Source: Verticillium longisporum
Taxonomy: Eukaryota > Ascomycota > Sordariomycetes > Glomerellales > Plectosphaerellaceae
Direction of reading: 5' to 3'
Assembly: GCA_019188255.1 (NCBI GenBank)
Contig: JAETXT010000002.1
Location: 434,001-498,000 of the forward strand
Length of the DNA: 64,000 nt
Position numbers and translations under genes: made by a program
The notes under the pieces: generated by a model
The model's database searches: none
What the model saw: only the letters and a program-made list of their open reading frames with translations
Told to the model about the DNA's origin: nothing
Shown: piece by piece, positions 1 through 11,960 of the stretch
How the letters are laid out: every line of letters starts with the position of its first letter
Position numbering within the stretch: position 1 is the stretch's first letter

Positions 1-2777
1 TCTGGTCAGGACATACGTTCGAGAAATTAAAGACACTTGCCGTCCACACAAGCCACGTCAAAGGCATCACCTTCGACCCCGCGAACAAGTTCTTCGCAAC
101 CGCAAGCGACGACAGGTCCATTAAAATCTTCCGATTCACTCCTCCCGCACCCAACGCGACGCAACACGACATGGTGAACAATTTTGTGGTGGAAACAACT
201 ATCAACGCACCGTTCAAGAGTTCGCCTCTGACGACATACTTTCGGCGTTGCTCATGGTCGCCCGACGGCAACCACATTGCAGCTGCTAACGCAGTCAACG
301 GGCCGGTCAGCTCTGTCGCCATTATCGAGCGTACGCGATGGGACAGTGAGATCAACCTCATTGGCCACGAGGGTCCAACGGAAGTCTGCATGTTTTCCCC
401 AAGGCTGTTTCATACAGTGAACCCAGCCGAGATCACAGACGACAACGTTGGCTCGCTGGTGACCGTCATAGCATCAGCTGGCCAAGACAAGACCCTGAGT
501 ATCTGGAACACCAACACATCACGACCGGTGGTTATTCTGCAGGACCTCGCTGGCAAATCTATTTCCGACCTGTCCTGGACCCCTGATGGCCAGACGCTCT
601 TCGCCGCAAGTCTGGACGGCGCTATTATCGCAGTCAGGTTCGATACGGGCGAACTCGGCTGGGTCGCAAATGCGGAGGAGAACGACAAGGCGCTGCAGAA
701 ATACGGCGTCTCCCGCAAGGGCATGGGCATCGCGGAGGACGTTGAAGGGCTGCAGCTGGAGAACCAGAGCAAGGCAGGAGAGTCCAAGGCGGCAGAGTCC
801 CGCATGGGCGCCTTGATGGGTGACCTTCCAGCCGCAGCAACACCGTCTGCAAATGGCACAAAGGCAAACGGTACCAACGCTTCGACGCCGAAACCGACCA
901 ATGGGCATACTGAACCCGAGAAGGAGAAGGAGAAAGAAAATGAGAACGAGCCTGAGGCTGACAAGGAGAAGGAGAAAGAGAAAGAGAAAGAGAAAGAGAA
1001 AGAGAAACCCGAAGAAAGCGCCGACCAGACAGCTGAACGCGTGAAGGAGCTGAAGTCTCGAGTCACCGTGGGCAAGGACGGCAAGAAACGGGTTGCGCCA
1101 CTGTTGGTCTCGTCATCAGGCACTGGGCAGATGTCGATGCCTCAGACACAGCTCGTCGGGTCAACATCCACGGCAAAGGCGTCGCAGAACGACGCGCCCT
1201 TGTCAATACTCGACCTTGGCAAACCCGTCGATGGCTTGCCGCGAGGTGGCATCGCCGCCATGCTGCTCGGCAACAAGAGGAAAGCTGTCGAGATGGAGCC
1301 GCAAGAAGGAGACGACCCTTTTGCCAAGCGCCAAGCAACTGGACCGACGCCCATTGTGGTGAATGGTGTCGATGGCGTTGAACCTGCAGCCATGGTCCAA
1401 GCACCTCACGGTATCGCACCAACTCCCGAGTTCCTCCGACCAGCTGTTTTGAATCCATCCATCACCTTTGCTCAGATACGGCTGGCTGTTCCGAAAGTTC
1501 GGTCACATATCGTGCGGCCAATGGAGCGAGGTGTACTACTGAGCGAGACAACTGTCGAAGACGCTGCTAAGGTTCCGGAGAACATTGTCCTCGAAGCCCG
1601 CAATCCTGTGCAGATCAAGGATCCGTCGCAAATTACAGTCACGAAGCGTGGCACCCTTCTCTGGCAGGACTATCTCTCTAGGGCTGTCATCCTAGTCACT
1701 GGCAACAAGCACTTCTGGGCTGCTGCTTGCGAAGATGGTAGCGTCTACATCTGGACCCCTGCTGGCCGAAGATTGGTGAATGCCATTGTCACCGAGGCCC
1801 AGCCTGTCATTCTCGAGAGTAGCGAGCACTGGCTACTATGCATCAATGCGGTGGGTCTCTGTTACGTTTGGAACATCGAGAGCCAGTCTTCACCACATCC
1901 TCCCGTCTCTCTAGGTCCTATCTTGGAGCTCGCGACAACCACCCTCAACCTCAACGCCGCTACGCCTGGCCCCGGCGTCACGTCAGCCGCTCTCAACTCT
2001 ACAGGACACATCGGTGTCACACTGACAAACGGAGATGGATACTACTACGCCCGCGAGATGTACACATGGCAACGCATCAGCGAGGCTTGGTGGGCCGTCG
2101 GCTCCCAGTACTGGAACTCCAACGACTCTTCCATCAGCGCGTTGCAGTCGACCGCAGTTGGGCCCGTCACAGCACCCAAAGACAAAGACTCTAGTGCGGC
2201 AACGGTTTCTGCTGGCATTATTCCGCACCTGGAGCGTCACACCACCAACGAGTTCCTGCTCAAGGGCAGAGCATACACCCTGCAGCGTATCGTCAAGACG
2301 CTCTTGACACGGGACGGTTTTGAGGACTTTGAAAGTACCGTGAGCATCGCGCATCTCGAGAACCGAATCGCCGCCTCACTGCAGATGGGTGCTAGGGACG
2401 AATTCCGTCTTTACCTCTTCATGTACGCCAAGCGAATCGGTGCCGAAGGCCTTCGGCTCAAGGTCGAGGAGCTTCTTAACAGCCTGCTCGGTGGCATTCT
2501 CAAAAACAAAAAGATCCAAGAGACCAAGGCCAAGGGGTGGTTCAGCCAGGATGACGAAATTTGCGGGTGGGACCGAAAAGAGCTGCTGAAGGGCGTCGTG
2601 ATGATTCTGGGTAAGCTCATTCTCATGATGCATGTCCAGGCATTCACTAACGTACTCTTTCTAGGTAAATTCCGAGAGCTTCAGCGCCTGACTGTGCAAT
2701 ATGCTCGTGTACTGGACCTAACCCAGACCGAAGATGACGTCGATGATGAGGACGGCGCCATGGATGTCGAAGCGTAG
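1..2777 (+). CDS. hir1: HIR1/HIRA-type histone H3-H4 chaperone subunit, 5' end outside window
   Basis: Part of the HIR complex, which deposits H3-H4 independently of replication and represses histone genes in the nucleus. The reading frame is already open at base 3, giving WSGHTFEKLKTL and then a WD repeat ending ATASDDRSIKIF, so the true start lies left of the window; the internal Met at 171 is not the start. More WD repeats follow (ASAGQDKTLSIWNT near 475-520; SDLSWTPDGQTLFAASLDG near 565-620). A low-complexity Lys/Glu tract coded by GAGAAA repeats lies at about 919-1012. It is followed by the HIRA B-motif RVTVGKDGKKRVAPLLV (about 1060-1110), the Asf1-binding element of the family, and then the conserved C-terminal Hira domain. 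A 54-nt intron at 2611-2664 (GTAAGC, branch CACTAAC, acceptor CTAG) keeps the frame; splicing gives MILGKFRELQR. Stop TAG at 2775-2777. Family identity is secure; the left boundary is not visible. Confidence 0.93.
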   Translation, partial: WSGHTFEKLKTLAVHTSHVKGITFDPANKFFATASDDRSIKIFRFTPPAPNATQHDMVNNFVVETTINAPFKSSPLTTYFRRCSWSPDGNHIAAANAVNGPVSSVAIIERTRWDSEINLIGHEGPTEVCMFSPRLFHTVNPAEITDDNVGSLVTVIASAGQDKTLSIWNTNTSRPVVILQDLAGKSISDLSWTPDGQTLFAASLDGAIIAVRFDTGELGWVANAEENDKALQKYGVSRKGMGIAEDVEGLQLENQSKAGESKAAESRMGALMGDLPAAATPSANGTKANGTNASTPKPTNGHTEPEKEKEKENENEPEADKEKEKEKEKEKEKEKPEESADQTAERVKELKSRVTVGKDGKKRVAPLLVSSSGTGQMSMPQTQLVGSTSTAKASQNDAPLSILDLGKPVDGLPRGGIAAMLLGNKRKAVEMEPQEGDDPFAKRQATGPTPIVVNGVDGVEPAAMVQAPHGIAPTPEFLRPAVLNPSITFAQIRLAVPKVRSHIVRPMERGVLLSETTVEDAAKVPENIVLEARNPVQIKDPSQITVTKRGTLLWQDYLSRAVILVTGNKHFWAAACEDGSVYIWTPAGRRLVNAIVTEAQPVILESSEHWLLCINAVGLCYVWNIESQSSPHPPVSLGPILELATTTLNLNAATPGPGVTSAALNSTGHIGVTLTNGDGYYYAREMYTWQRISEAWWAVGSQYWNSNDSSISALQSTAVGPVTAPKDKDSSAATVSAGIIPHLERHTTNEFLLKGRAYTLQRIVKTLLTRDGFEDFESTVSIAHLENRIAASLQMGARDEFRLYLFMYAKRIGAEGLRLKVEELLNSLLGGILKNKKIQETKAKGWFSQDDEICGWDRKELLKGVVMILGKLILMMHVQAFTNVLFLGKFRELQRLTVQYARVLDLTQTEDDVDDEDGAMDVEA
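919..1012 (+). repeat. GAGAAA/AAGGAG microsatellite inside hir1
   Basis: Purine-only hexamer repeats (gagaaa, aaggag) that encode an alternating Lys-Glu tract between the WD-repeat domain and the B-motif of HIR1. All repeat steps are multiples of three, so length changes keep the frame. It also generates a long spurious open frame on the opposite strand. Confidence 0.85.
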
Positions 2778-5700
2778 GCAAGTACGGACATTTGGTATTG
2801 ATGTATCGATTACAGCGAATGTGTCATGTCGTCGCTGTATTATATGATGTGGTTGGGAATGGGTCTACGGCAGCCGGAGTTGGCGTACTGGTTCGGGGCA
2901 GCTCTCAGGTGACTGTCTGGGGGTCTTTGTTCTTGCGTGGGGGTTTGAAGCCATTGCTGCGTGTTGCTTGCCATAACTGCTTAGCCATCATAATTTTGCC
3001 ATGCCAAGTGAAGGGTTTACAACGGTCTCGCTGTCGGATTGAATGATCTCACCCACTGCATGCGTTACCTGATCCTCGACATTGTGAAATATGCAATGCC
3101 ATGTTCATCACGAACAAGTTGCTCGCCATTTTGCTCTCCTTAAAGGATATGCGATATAGACTTTTTGGTTGAGATCAGGTCAACTCTTCTTATTTCAAGA
3201 AACCGCCAGCCGCTTGCTGGGCGGTTAGAGTTCCGGTTGATAAGGTAAACAGCAAAGATGTTTGCCGAATGCAGGAGGTGAACATGAGGGTTGACAGGAG
3301 ATCCCCCGGGCATAGCAACTTAAGCAGCAACACCGCTCGGCCATTGTGCATAAGTTGCAGTGCGCAGCAGCAGAGATCATGATCATCTCACAATGGAGCC
3401 ACCAAAATCTTGGTCACCAACCTTGTCCACGTCATGGGCTCCCTCCGAAGCCACGAAGCATGCAAGATCTCGCATCCCGCAATCTCCAAGATGACATCTC
3501 ATCGGGTCCAAACCCCGTCAAATCTCACCAGACAGACTCCCCCAACACAACACAAAACAAAACAAAACAAAACAAAAACCCCGTGACCACCAACCCCAGA
3601 CCCAGGCCTGCCCGAGCTTCCCACCCCCCCGGTGCCTCCGCCCCTTCCTCAATCTCCCCAACCGAAAAAGTGACCCAGAGAAACACAAAACCATCTCGAG
3701 ATGGCGGCGTCCCCATTTGTTTTGGTCCTTCATGGCTGCCCCCCTTCCACCTCCTTCCGCCTTCCAAACCGTCCCTCATCCGGGCTGGCCCATGGCGCCG
3801 CTCGCCCGCTCCCAACCACAGCGTCACACGGCCCCACCCCGCGATGTAACAGCGGCTCACGTCCGAGCCAGGGCCGTGTTGCTGTGCCGTTAGGTGACTC
3901 GACGAGGGGGGTGGGGGGACCCTGTTGCGCGAGTGGGTCGCGGCTGCAGCGCATCATCACATCTCTCTTCTTCGGGCAGCCCATCTTAGTGTCCTCATGT
4001 CTCTCGATCTTTAGCCTCCCCCCCCTTCCCCATTCCTCCCCTGGACCCAGACCTTCGCTGTGCAGCCTTTCCTGTCAACTCCCGGCGGCGGTGGGAGATA
4101 GGGGAGGGAAGGGGGATCTAAGGAGAATCGGCGAGGGGAGGAGAAGAGGCGGGGGTTCCCTGCCGGCAAAATGTGACGAGCTTCTGCACTGAGGTTAGCG
4201 GGGCATTCGGCTGGACTGCCGATCTGGGCGCGCGAGATGAGGGTTTTTGTAAGGGGGGGGTATAATGTCCGATGGCGTAAGAACAACAAGAAGAACGAAA
4301 GGGAAAAAAAAATGTTTCAAGGAAAATTGTTTCGACGAGACGGCGGCCAGGTGACTAGGCAGGGGTCACGGGGAGATTCGGCGGTTTGATGGAGCTTCAT
4401 GGCAGGGCTGGGGGCCAGCCCCCCCCCCCCAATCGATGTAGACCGCCATACGGATGATGCTTTCTGGCATCCTTGGGCTGTTGGGCATCATGGGCATGGC
4501 ATTTTGTTGCTGCTGGTGAATCTGTTGTTAGCACGTCTTTTGCTGCCTGCAGCCTTCGTTGTATGTTACGCCGCGCTGGAGTCAGCACGCGGCAGACAGC
4601 AGCGCTGGGTTACCCTGATACAACCAGATGACCGATTGACAGCTTGGCGGGTGCAAGCACCCTACATGATAGTTTTTGCGCCTATAACCTGTCCCACGCA
4701 TGGCGACGTCCCAGAGCGGGAGGGACCAGCGATGCGCACCCGTTGGAGGCTAGATCTTGTCCAGCACGCGGAGTCCCACACTCGTAGGTTATCAAACATC
4801 ACAAAAGATGAACTAGGTACTAAAGTCTAATCTTCTGTTTGCTCGGGGCCGATGGAGCCAGATTATGTTTCCATGGTGAGACATATAATCGGTGTTAAAA
4901 ACTGTACGGGACGGGTTTGCCTCGAGGCAGAGATGGCTGCATGCTCGCAGATACGGCCGCAGGTGATGCATACGACTCTCCGCAAGTTGCAGCACGCACT
5001 TTATGTCCCCTTACGCCCTGGCCCCTCGAGGTGGGTGGCTGGGATGAAGAGGGCTGCGCACGTTCTTTTCCATGGCAGCAGTCTGGAGGGGGAAGGGTAG
5101 CTGTAACCTCGTCTCTTCCCGCTGTTACATCACTACATGTTTCCGCTTGGGCACTGGCGACCTTGTGGCTGCATGATAGCCTGCCCTCTGATGACGGTCA
5201 AATCCGAGACTAGAGACACATGGTACCCCCCATGGCCGCGAGGGTGCTGTGATCTGCGAAGACTTACAGAAGACCGTGGTTGCTCATGACTAGAGGCGGA
5301 GTGGCGAGCTGAGAAGCCAAGCCTTGGGTTCATGAGCAGTTTAGGGGAAATGCAGGAGCTAAGTCGAGCCAAAACTGAGTGCCATTTGAGAAGACAGATA
5401 GTGACAGTAGAATCTTTTTCAAAAGGCAGTCTAAACACAAAATCGTAAGCAGCTTGAGGAGATGGGGGAAGCGATGCTTCCTAGTGATTTGTAGTTACCT
5501 TCAAACTATGCATGGTCTTCTGCCTTTGAATACGCATACACTAGATATTCATTTCAAGATCTTTTGTTCAGAGGCTATGAATCCAAGTCTGAACCTAGAT
5601 CGCTTGCTACACAGGCAAGCTCCTCAGCTTCTGGCATGATCTGCAAACTCCTAAAATCTGAACAGAGAAGCAGTAGCGTAACTAGGCTTTCAATACTCAC

Positions 5701-8700
5701 AACTTCATTAGCACGTTGAAACCGTAACCTGATATGGTCCCTAGCGTACGTCATCGCCCCCGGACTACGTGGTGGTACTGTTGTACGAACACAATGTGCA
5801 CAGACAAGGCCTCCTCGCTGGTATCTGGACGTTGTGGCCTCTCGGTTTGGCCGTAGTCTAAATCGCGCTCCCGGGCCGCGGGCCGACCAACAGATTACAT
5901 CCTGACAATGATTTTCATCAAGTACTTTCTATACGAGCGAGTCATGCCAGGGGAGCGAGGCGCATGGCTTACATTGACACACATAGAGAGCCGGTCCCTT
6001 GTGTGTCATGTAAATGTGATTTGCCACTGAGGACCCTATAAGCCTGGTACGAGCCAGATGACAGGTTGGAGTCATCTGAGAAGTTGAATGGCGAGATCCT
6101 GTCGACAGTGGCTGTGAACCAATCGAGGGGTAGTCCCTGAAACAAACGCTCAACTTTGGAAAAGGAGGGGGGGGGGCGTAGGTGAATTTGCGGTTAATGG
6201 GTCAATGGGTTGGGGTGGGCGGACTGCCTGCCTGCACTCACCAGTGCCTGGCCCATTGTAGCCCGCAATCACGGCGCGGGTGCCATCCGAAGATCGAGAA
6301 CCTAAGGCCGGCCCGAATACGGGGAGAAGACGTGGAACAGGGGGGTTCGGAAGACGGAAGGCGGTCCTTGCTGATCTTCGAGACGGAGACCTGGGCTGAC
6401 AGACACCAGCTGTCGCGTGTGGTCCGTAGCCAGAGGATACGGCGTTTGTGCCTCTCGTGGAGAAATGACACGGTTATCGCAGAATGGCTTCATGATGCTA
6501 TCCACAGTGGGCGATTGTCCGGTTCATGCCTTAATGCCGCTGGAGATTGCATGCATGCCGAGAAATCAAGCGAGCGTACCCGATGGCCCTTTCAAGAAGA
6601 ATGTCGGCCCCTCAATTCTGCTCGCTCTCCCACAACCCGAAAGCTGGAGATGGGTGCAGGCAGGGGAGGCGATGCGGAGGGGCGACGAGACATCGGAGAG
6701 AAAAAAGGGACCCTGGTTACCAGCCTGCTCAGGCTGCATGCATGCAGCTACTCGGGCTCGCTTCGTTTGAGGTGATCGGGTCTCATGAGCACAGCGTCTC
6801 AACTGATAGGTGCAAATTGCCTTCCGATTGCTAAATGACGGAGCCTGTCTGTAGTACAAGGTGGGATGCTGCACATGCTGAATGAGGTCTTGGTGATGAG
6901 ATCGAGCGAGCCAGCTCGTCTGAGGTTGTCGGCGCCTGTTTCACGATGGAGGGGTCGGTCGCCTGCCTCGGTTGTCGAAGCTTGCTAATCATGGTGCTCT
7001 TTGGCCGGGAGCTCCAGGAAAGATGGTTGGAAGATGGGGTTTTACATGTGAAGCATTCGCAGTGAGCAATGTCGCTTGGAACTCGAAATGAGAAGTCGTC
7101 CGTATGCAGACAAAGAGGATCAAACTTCATTTGGACAGCGCAAGGCGACGTGGCCTGACAGCAATTCGACCAGAAACGGTCAGCACCATGGACTTCAAGA
7201 TGATGGAGAACCAAGATGGAAAAGAGCGCCGAAATGATGTGGTGGTGGCCAGATGCGCCACGAGATTGCACTGGCCTCGTCGTGACGGATGGCAAGAAGC
7301 GATCATCAGGTGTGGGTCTGAACCCGACTTTCCTGGTCAGAGGCAACTGCTTTGTCTGAACGCGCTTGATGCCTCCTGCCCGACTGGCTAATCCCGGGCG
7401 GCGTAATATTGACAGGATGGGAAAGCACGCCCCTTGGACAGGTTACCCCTTGCCTGCCAAAAATGGATCTGTAACAGGTACCTGCAGTTAGAGAGGCAGG
7501 AGCGATGGGAGGGTGTCGGCACTGTGCGCTCCGTCCTTCCGAGGGTGGAGTAGTCGAGATCATCCCAATTCAAAGACGGAGTCCTGCAAGATGTGCACTA
7601 TTCGCGCACAGTACACAGAGATGAGACGGAAAGAACTGACCGACCTACCTTACTCCGTGGGAACTTCCTTTCCCCCGTCGTGTGCCACGCCAGATCTTCA
7701 AGGCTCCCTGCATCATCTTTGTGCGAGGCATTGGCACAGACCGACTTAGTTGTCCATTCCAAGGACGACGGACAATCAGATTGCCTACCGATCTTTTTCG
7801 GTACATCCGCCATCGGCCTTCGACAGGCCAGGTTGATCGATCAATGTGATGAAAAGACGCCTCTTACCAATGCAGACTATGCGAAAGGACCTCACAAGAC
7901 CCCGTCCGCCTCCAGAACGATGTCTCAAAAGCTTCTATCCATGCCTCGAGCTATTCTGAGCATCGCACAGACTTCTCATGACATGGGGGAAACGAGGCTG
8001 AGCCACGAGGAGCATGGTCGCTTGACCAGATCTTCACCGTCCTGACGTCCTGGCCTGGCCCGCGCCTGGCAGACACCCGAAGAACGGCTAAAGTACCCCT
8101 TGTAACCTCTTCTGTCACGCTTGCCACGGACCCTGATCAATGCTGACCTCCGCAAAGGTCTCGTCCGTTGAAGCTCCATGCCAACGCATTTTGCGCAGCC
8201 TAATTGTACTTTCCCAGGCCCCATCATTAATGGTCTGCCAGTCAGTCAGTCGCTCGTACCAGGAACAGGAGTGAACGATGTATGATCCACCAAGGCTGCC
8301 AGATGGATAACGCCTCGTCGATACCAGGCCAACAACAAGGGCGTCCCTCCATCTGCAAAGCACGCAGCTCATCGTCTTTGCCGCTAAAACAAAGTGGCCC
8401 TCCCGCCCCCTCCACTCCGAAGGGGCCTGGTCGGCCAGAGACGAGACACCGGGTGTGCCGACAGAGGTCAACACCAAGCCGTGGTAGCGTGCCGGTACCA
8501 CCCCTGCCGCTGTTACACTCAGTCTGGAGTCCTCAATCCAACCAGGTCAGTCAGCCAGCCAGTCCATCCGCCAACATACTAGGCCAGAGGACTCAGTCCC
8601 TCGTGCCCTACAAGTGTGGTCTTCCGTCTGTCGTTCAAGCGACCTTGTGTGGTCAGAATTTCATGCCATAGCAAGCATGGTATAGCCAGTCTCCTTGGCG

Positions 8701-10718
8701 GCCCATCAGGTCCATGCACGCCCTCCCAGCTTCGTCTTTTGATTGCCATCAGCACTCACACCCACGCGCGCGCACACACCTGTCAACAGAACCGACCACA
8801 TCTCTCTCCTCATCCTTCTCCCCCTCCTCCTTTCACTCCCCCTACTTGGGGCACCCCGGCCGGCAAAGCTGCAGCGCCCTTCGGCACAGACAATGCCAGG
8901 CCCTGTCGGTCGACCAGGGTGATTGTTATGCCATTAAACAACGTCGTCATTGCTCCCATCGAGCTGCTCTAACTCGACGACACCCCCGACGAAAGCCAAT
9001 ATATCATCCATTGCTTCACAGAATACATTTCCTTGCTCACAGGGACTCTCCGTGATCCTTGAGCCGCGCCACGATTGTATCGGTTGAAGGATTGATCTTC
9101 TCACCTCTACATCTCTCTGTGCCAGGCTCTTCTCAGTTTCGACTTCATACTGCATCAGACACCCTGGAGACAGACCGGCTGGATCTGCAGCAGAGCCGTC
9201 AACGGTACTAACTCTTCCCTTTCTGGTTCAAGTACAGGGTGAACTCGTGCCTGCTCACGCACCGCACCGGAATAGGCTCATCCCCTGTGCTCCGAACCCC
9301 AGAGTACTCTGCGCATCACTCACGGTCGAGGCACACTGCGAGTCTCTACCTACAACTGCCTGCTTGTCTTGCATTCCCGTCCTGTGGCAGCTATACCTAG
9401 TCAGCTCAGTTATACCCTCTCTCCACTCACGTACCTGAGTCACCCCCTCCTCAACTCACACGGGGCGCATACAGGCAGTGTCAGTCCAGACGCGGCCCTG
9501 ACCGTCCATGCCTCGATACGTCGCTCTTTCGCTGCCCCATCCTGCAAATTCTGTCCCAAAACAGACGCACGCGCCAGTGGCTACTCAAGCCAAGTACTCT
9601 CACCTGCACCCCGTGGGCTTTGACTGCTCTACACGCCTAACGCACCTCCCCGGTTCGCCCCTCTGGACCTGGGCCGTCATTTGCAGCTCTACCCTCCGCT
9701 TTACTGTCCACTCCACCTCACCCATTCTCCACAACACGCTTGCCTGGCCCATCACACCCTGCCCTATCCGATCTGACAAGGGCCAACACTCGATCCTGCC
9801 TTCCGCCTCCCGCCTTACTCCGAAGCATAAAGTAGTGCGAATGGGGGCCAAGCGCAGGGTAGCAACAGCATCCAAGCTTCTGTGAGCACGGGGTACCGGT
9901 GCTCGCAACAGATTGTGTGTTCCGCGTTGCGTCTCTCGGCGCTACTCCCACTACATATCTGTCAGGAGCCATCTCTTGACCTCCTAGGTCACTTCCAATA
10001 TTCACCCTCAGAATTCTTGCGACGAACAATCACAATCATCACATCGACGTCAAGGCATTGACGCCACCCCGGTACACGCAGGCGCGTCTCCCATCATCCG
10101 AAATCTAGCCCCTGCACCCTGTGTACGATCTCCGCGCTTCGACGACCAGGGGCTCGCCCGGCTCGGGACCCTTTCGAACTACCCGCGCTCAGACCTTGGA
10201 GAACCCCTCCCACCTTGAGCCGTACAAAGTTCGAGGATCCCCCGCCATTCAAGAGTGTGCTCTACCTGTCGATCTGTCTCTCTTCTACCATCTTACGGAT
10301 CGACTCCGCTGGATCAAAGCATTTCGACATCAGACGAAAGCGGATTCAGTCTTGCATATTATCTTTCCATCTTGCTTGGGTGTTTAGGATCTATCTCAAT
10401 CACCTACGAGCTCGAGAACGCGTGCAGTCTTCTTACGCGAAACAGTTCCGACAACCTGGACATCTTGCAAGACAGGAGTACGATCCCTCGAAGATTGGTT
10501 CAAAAACAGCTTCCGCATTCATTCAAAGCAACAGATCAACCATATCCAACAACAGACCGTCACGAAAGTGCGAGACTACGATTTCGTCTTGGCCGACGGG
10601 CAACTCCTGCCTGGTGCTTGACGTCAAGGCCCAGATTGCAAAAGCAGCAAACGCTGGGTCGTAATACCGCCGGGACTTCCATATCTTGCCTGCTGCTCAG
10701 GGGCCGTTGTTTAAGAAG
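2778..10718. other. Long intergenic region, no supported gene; right part likely vosA upstream region
   Basis: No open frame here resembles a known family, and none shows convincing exon structure. Visible content: an AAAAC microsatellite at about 3546-3580, a C-run at about 4421-4430, and purine/pyrimidine-skewed low-complexity DNA at 3.6-4.3 kb. From about 8.0 kb to 10.7 kb the plus strand is strongly C+T rich with many short ATG-initiated frames, as is common in long leaders and promoters of fungal regulatory genes; it ends directly at the velvet gene. That this stretch is transcribed as a leader is inference. No tRNA was found. Confidence 0.5.
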
Positions 10719-11960
10719 ATGGCAGGTCTTGCCAATGTTCAGTCATATTCTGGCCTCGGCTCTCCGCAGGACCCGATCATATCGACCGGTGACTACGTAC
10801 TCACAATGTGCCAAGAGCCAGTCATTGGCCTTGTGGCAGGTGGGAAAGACAAGGGTGAGCATTATTGTCCGCCTCAGATCTGTGGGTTTCTGACAAGTAC
10901 CAGATCGGAAGCCACTAGACCCTCCCCCGGTTGTTAAGCTTGACGTGTCACACCAGCGCGATCCGGCAGGACTCTTCCTATCGAGTAAGACAGAAGCCAA
11001 CGAAAGATCATATCGTGCGAAGCTAATCAACCGGAAGATCCATACAACTTCCTTACGTGCCATCTAGTCAAAGTTGGAGACCACAACATCGAAACGCCCG
11101 TTCCCGGAAACAAACTCGTCGGAACAGTCGTCTCTTCGCTGCATAGACTCAAAGACAAAGACAATCAGGACGTGGCGTATTTTGTCTTTGGCGACGTTTC
11201 TGTCAAAGCAGAAGGGCGTTTTCGTCTAGTTTTCACCCTTTTCGACATGGGCGGTCAAGACTGCACGCAACTCGCGTCGATAAAGTCTCAGCCTTTCAAT
11301 ATCTTTCCGAACAAACTATTCCCAGGCCTCAACGAATCAACCTACTTGACCCGCGCGATTAACGATCAAGGCGTGCGTGTCAGAATACGCAAGGACTCTC
11401 GGCAATCTCAGACTTCGAAGCGTAACAAACGAGTTGCTGAGCGGTTCAACGACTACATGGACAATACTCGGCCCCAGCAGCGCCAAAGAATTGGCTCATC
11501 TGCTGGCTTCGTTGCCCCAAGTTTGGGCGCCAGTTCGCCACAGCAATTTTCGTCTACGGTCGCAGCAAGTCATGGCAGCGCAACAGGTTCTCTGACACAG
11601 CAAGCCTCACACGCGCCATTACGCTACACTCTAGGTTCCTTTGCGCAGCCGAGTCTCGGCACAGGAGAAGGGGCAGCGCATGAACACCCACGTCAATCCC
11701 TAAGCACACTACCCGGCCTGGCTTCTCACCGGAGCCGGGAGGGTCTTCCCCTCGGGGTCAATTATCCTTCAAGTGGTGTGGGCATGGACAACGTCTTTGG
11801 ATCCTTGGCTCCTAACATGAGCATGAATCCGTTCCCCTCACCAGCCCACAGCAGCGATAGTGGCCTTCCTTCGAGCGTCAGCATGCATGGCAGCAGCGGC
11901 CCCCCAGCAGATCGCTTCCCTGATTCGGGCCACGGACTGTGGGGTCGGGACTACTACTGA
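10719..11960 (+). CDS. vosA: Velvet-domain developmental regulator, VosA-like (three exons)
   Basis: Velvet proteins are nuclear DNA-binding regulators of spore formation, trehalose content and secondary metabolism, acting as homo- or heterodimers (VosA-VelB). Exons: 10719-10854, 10904-10984, 11038-11960; total 1,140 nt, 379 residues. Introns are 49 nt (GTGAGC...CAG, branch CTGAC) and 53 nt (GTAAGA...AAG, branch GCTAATC). The spliced frame gives the velvet core: YVLTMCQEPVIGLVAGGKDK, then DRKPLDPPPVVKL, then SSLHRLKDKDNQDVAYFVFG and GRFRLVFTLFDM, ending STYLTRAINDQGVRVRIRKD. After it comes a basic stretch (SKRNKRVAERF), a possible nuclear signal, and a Ser/Gly/Pro-rich tail. The start at 10719 is the first ATG after the in-frame TAA at 10662. 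The short N-terminus and the SSLHRLKD...FVFGD pattern favour VosA over VelB or VeA; VelC cannot be fully excluded. An upstream exon is possible. Confidence 0.85.

Noticed and set aside
410..1123. 237-codon minus-strand frame opposite hir1 (Ser/Phe repeats)
   Set aside because: Shadow of the GAGAAA repeat and the hir1 coding frame; no domain and low-complexity content.
3346..3849. 167-codon plus frame in the AAAAC/C-rich stretch
   Set aside because: Low-complexity translation (Lys/Asn/Pro) with overlapping antisense frames; no family resemblance.
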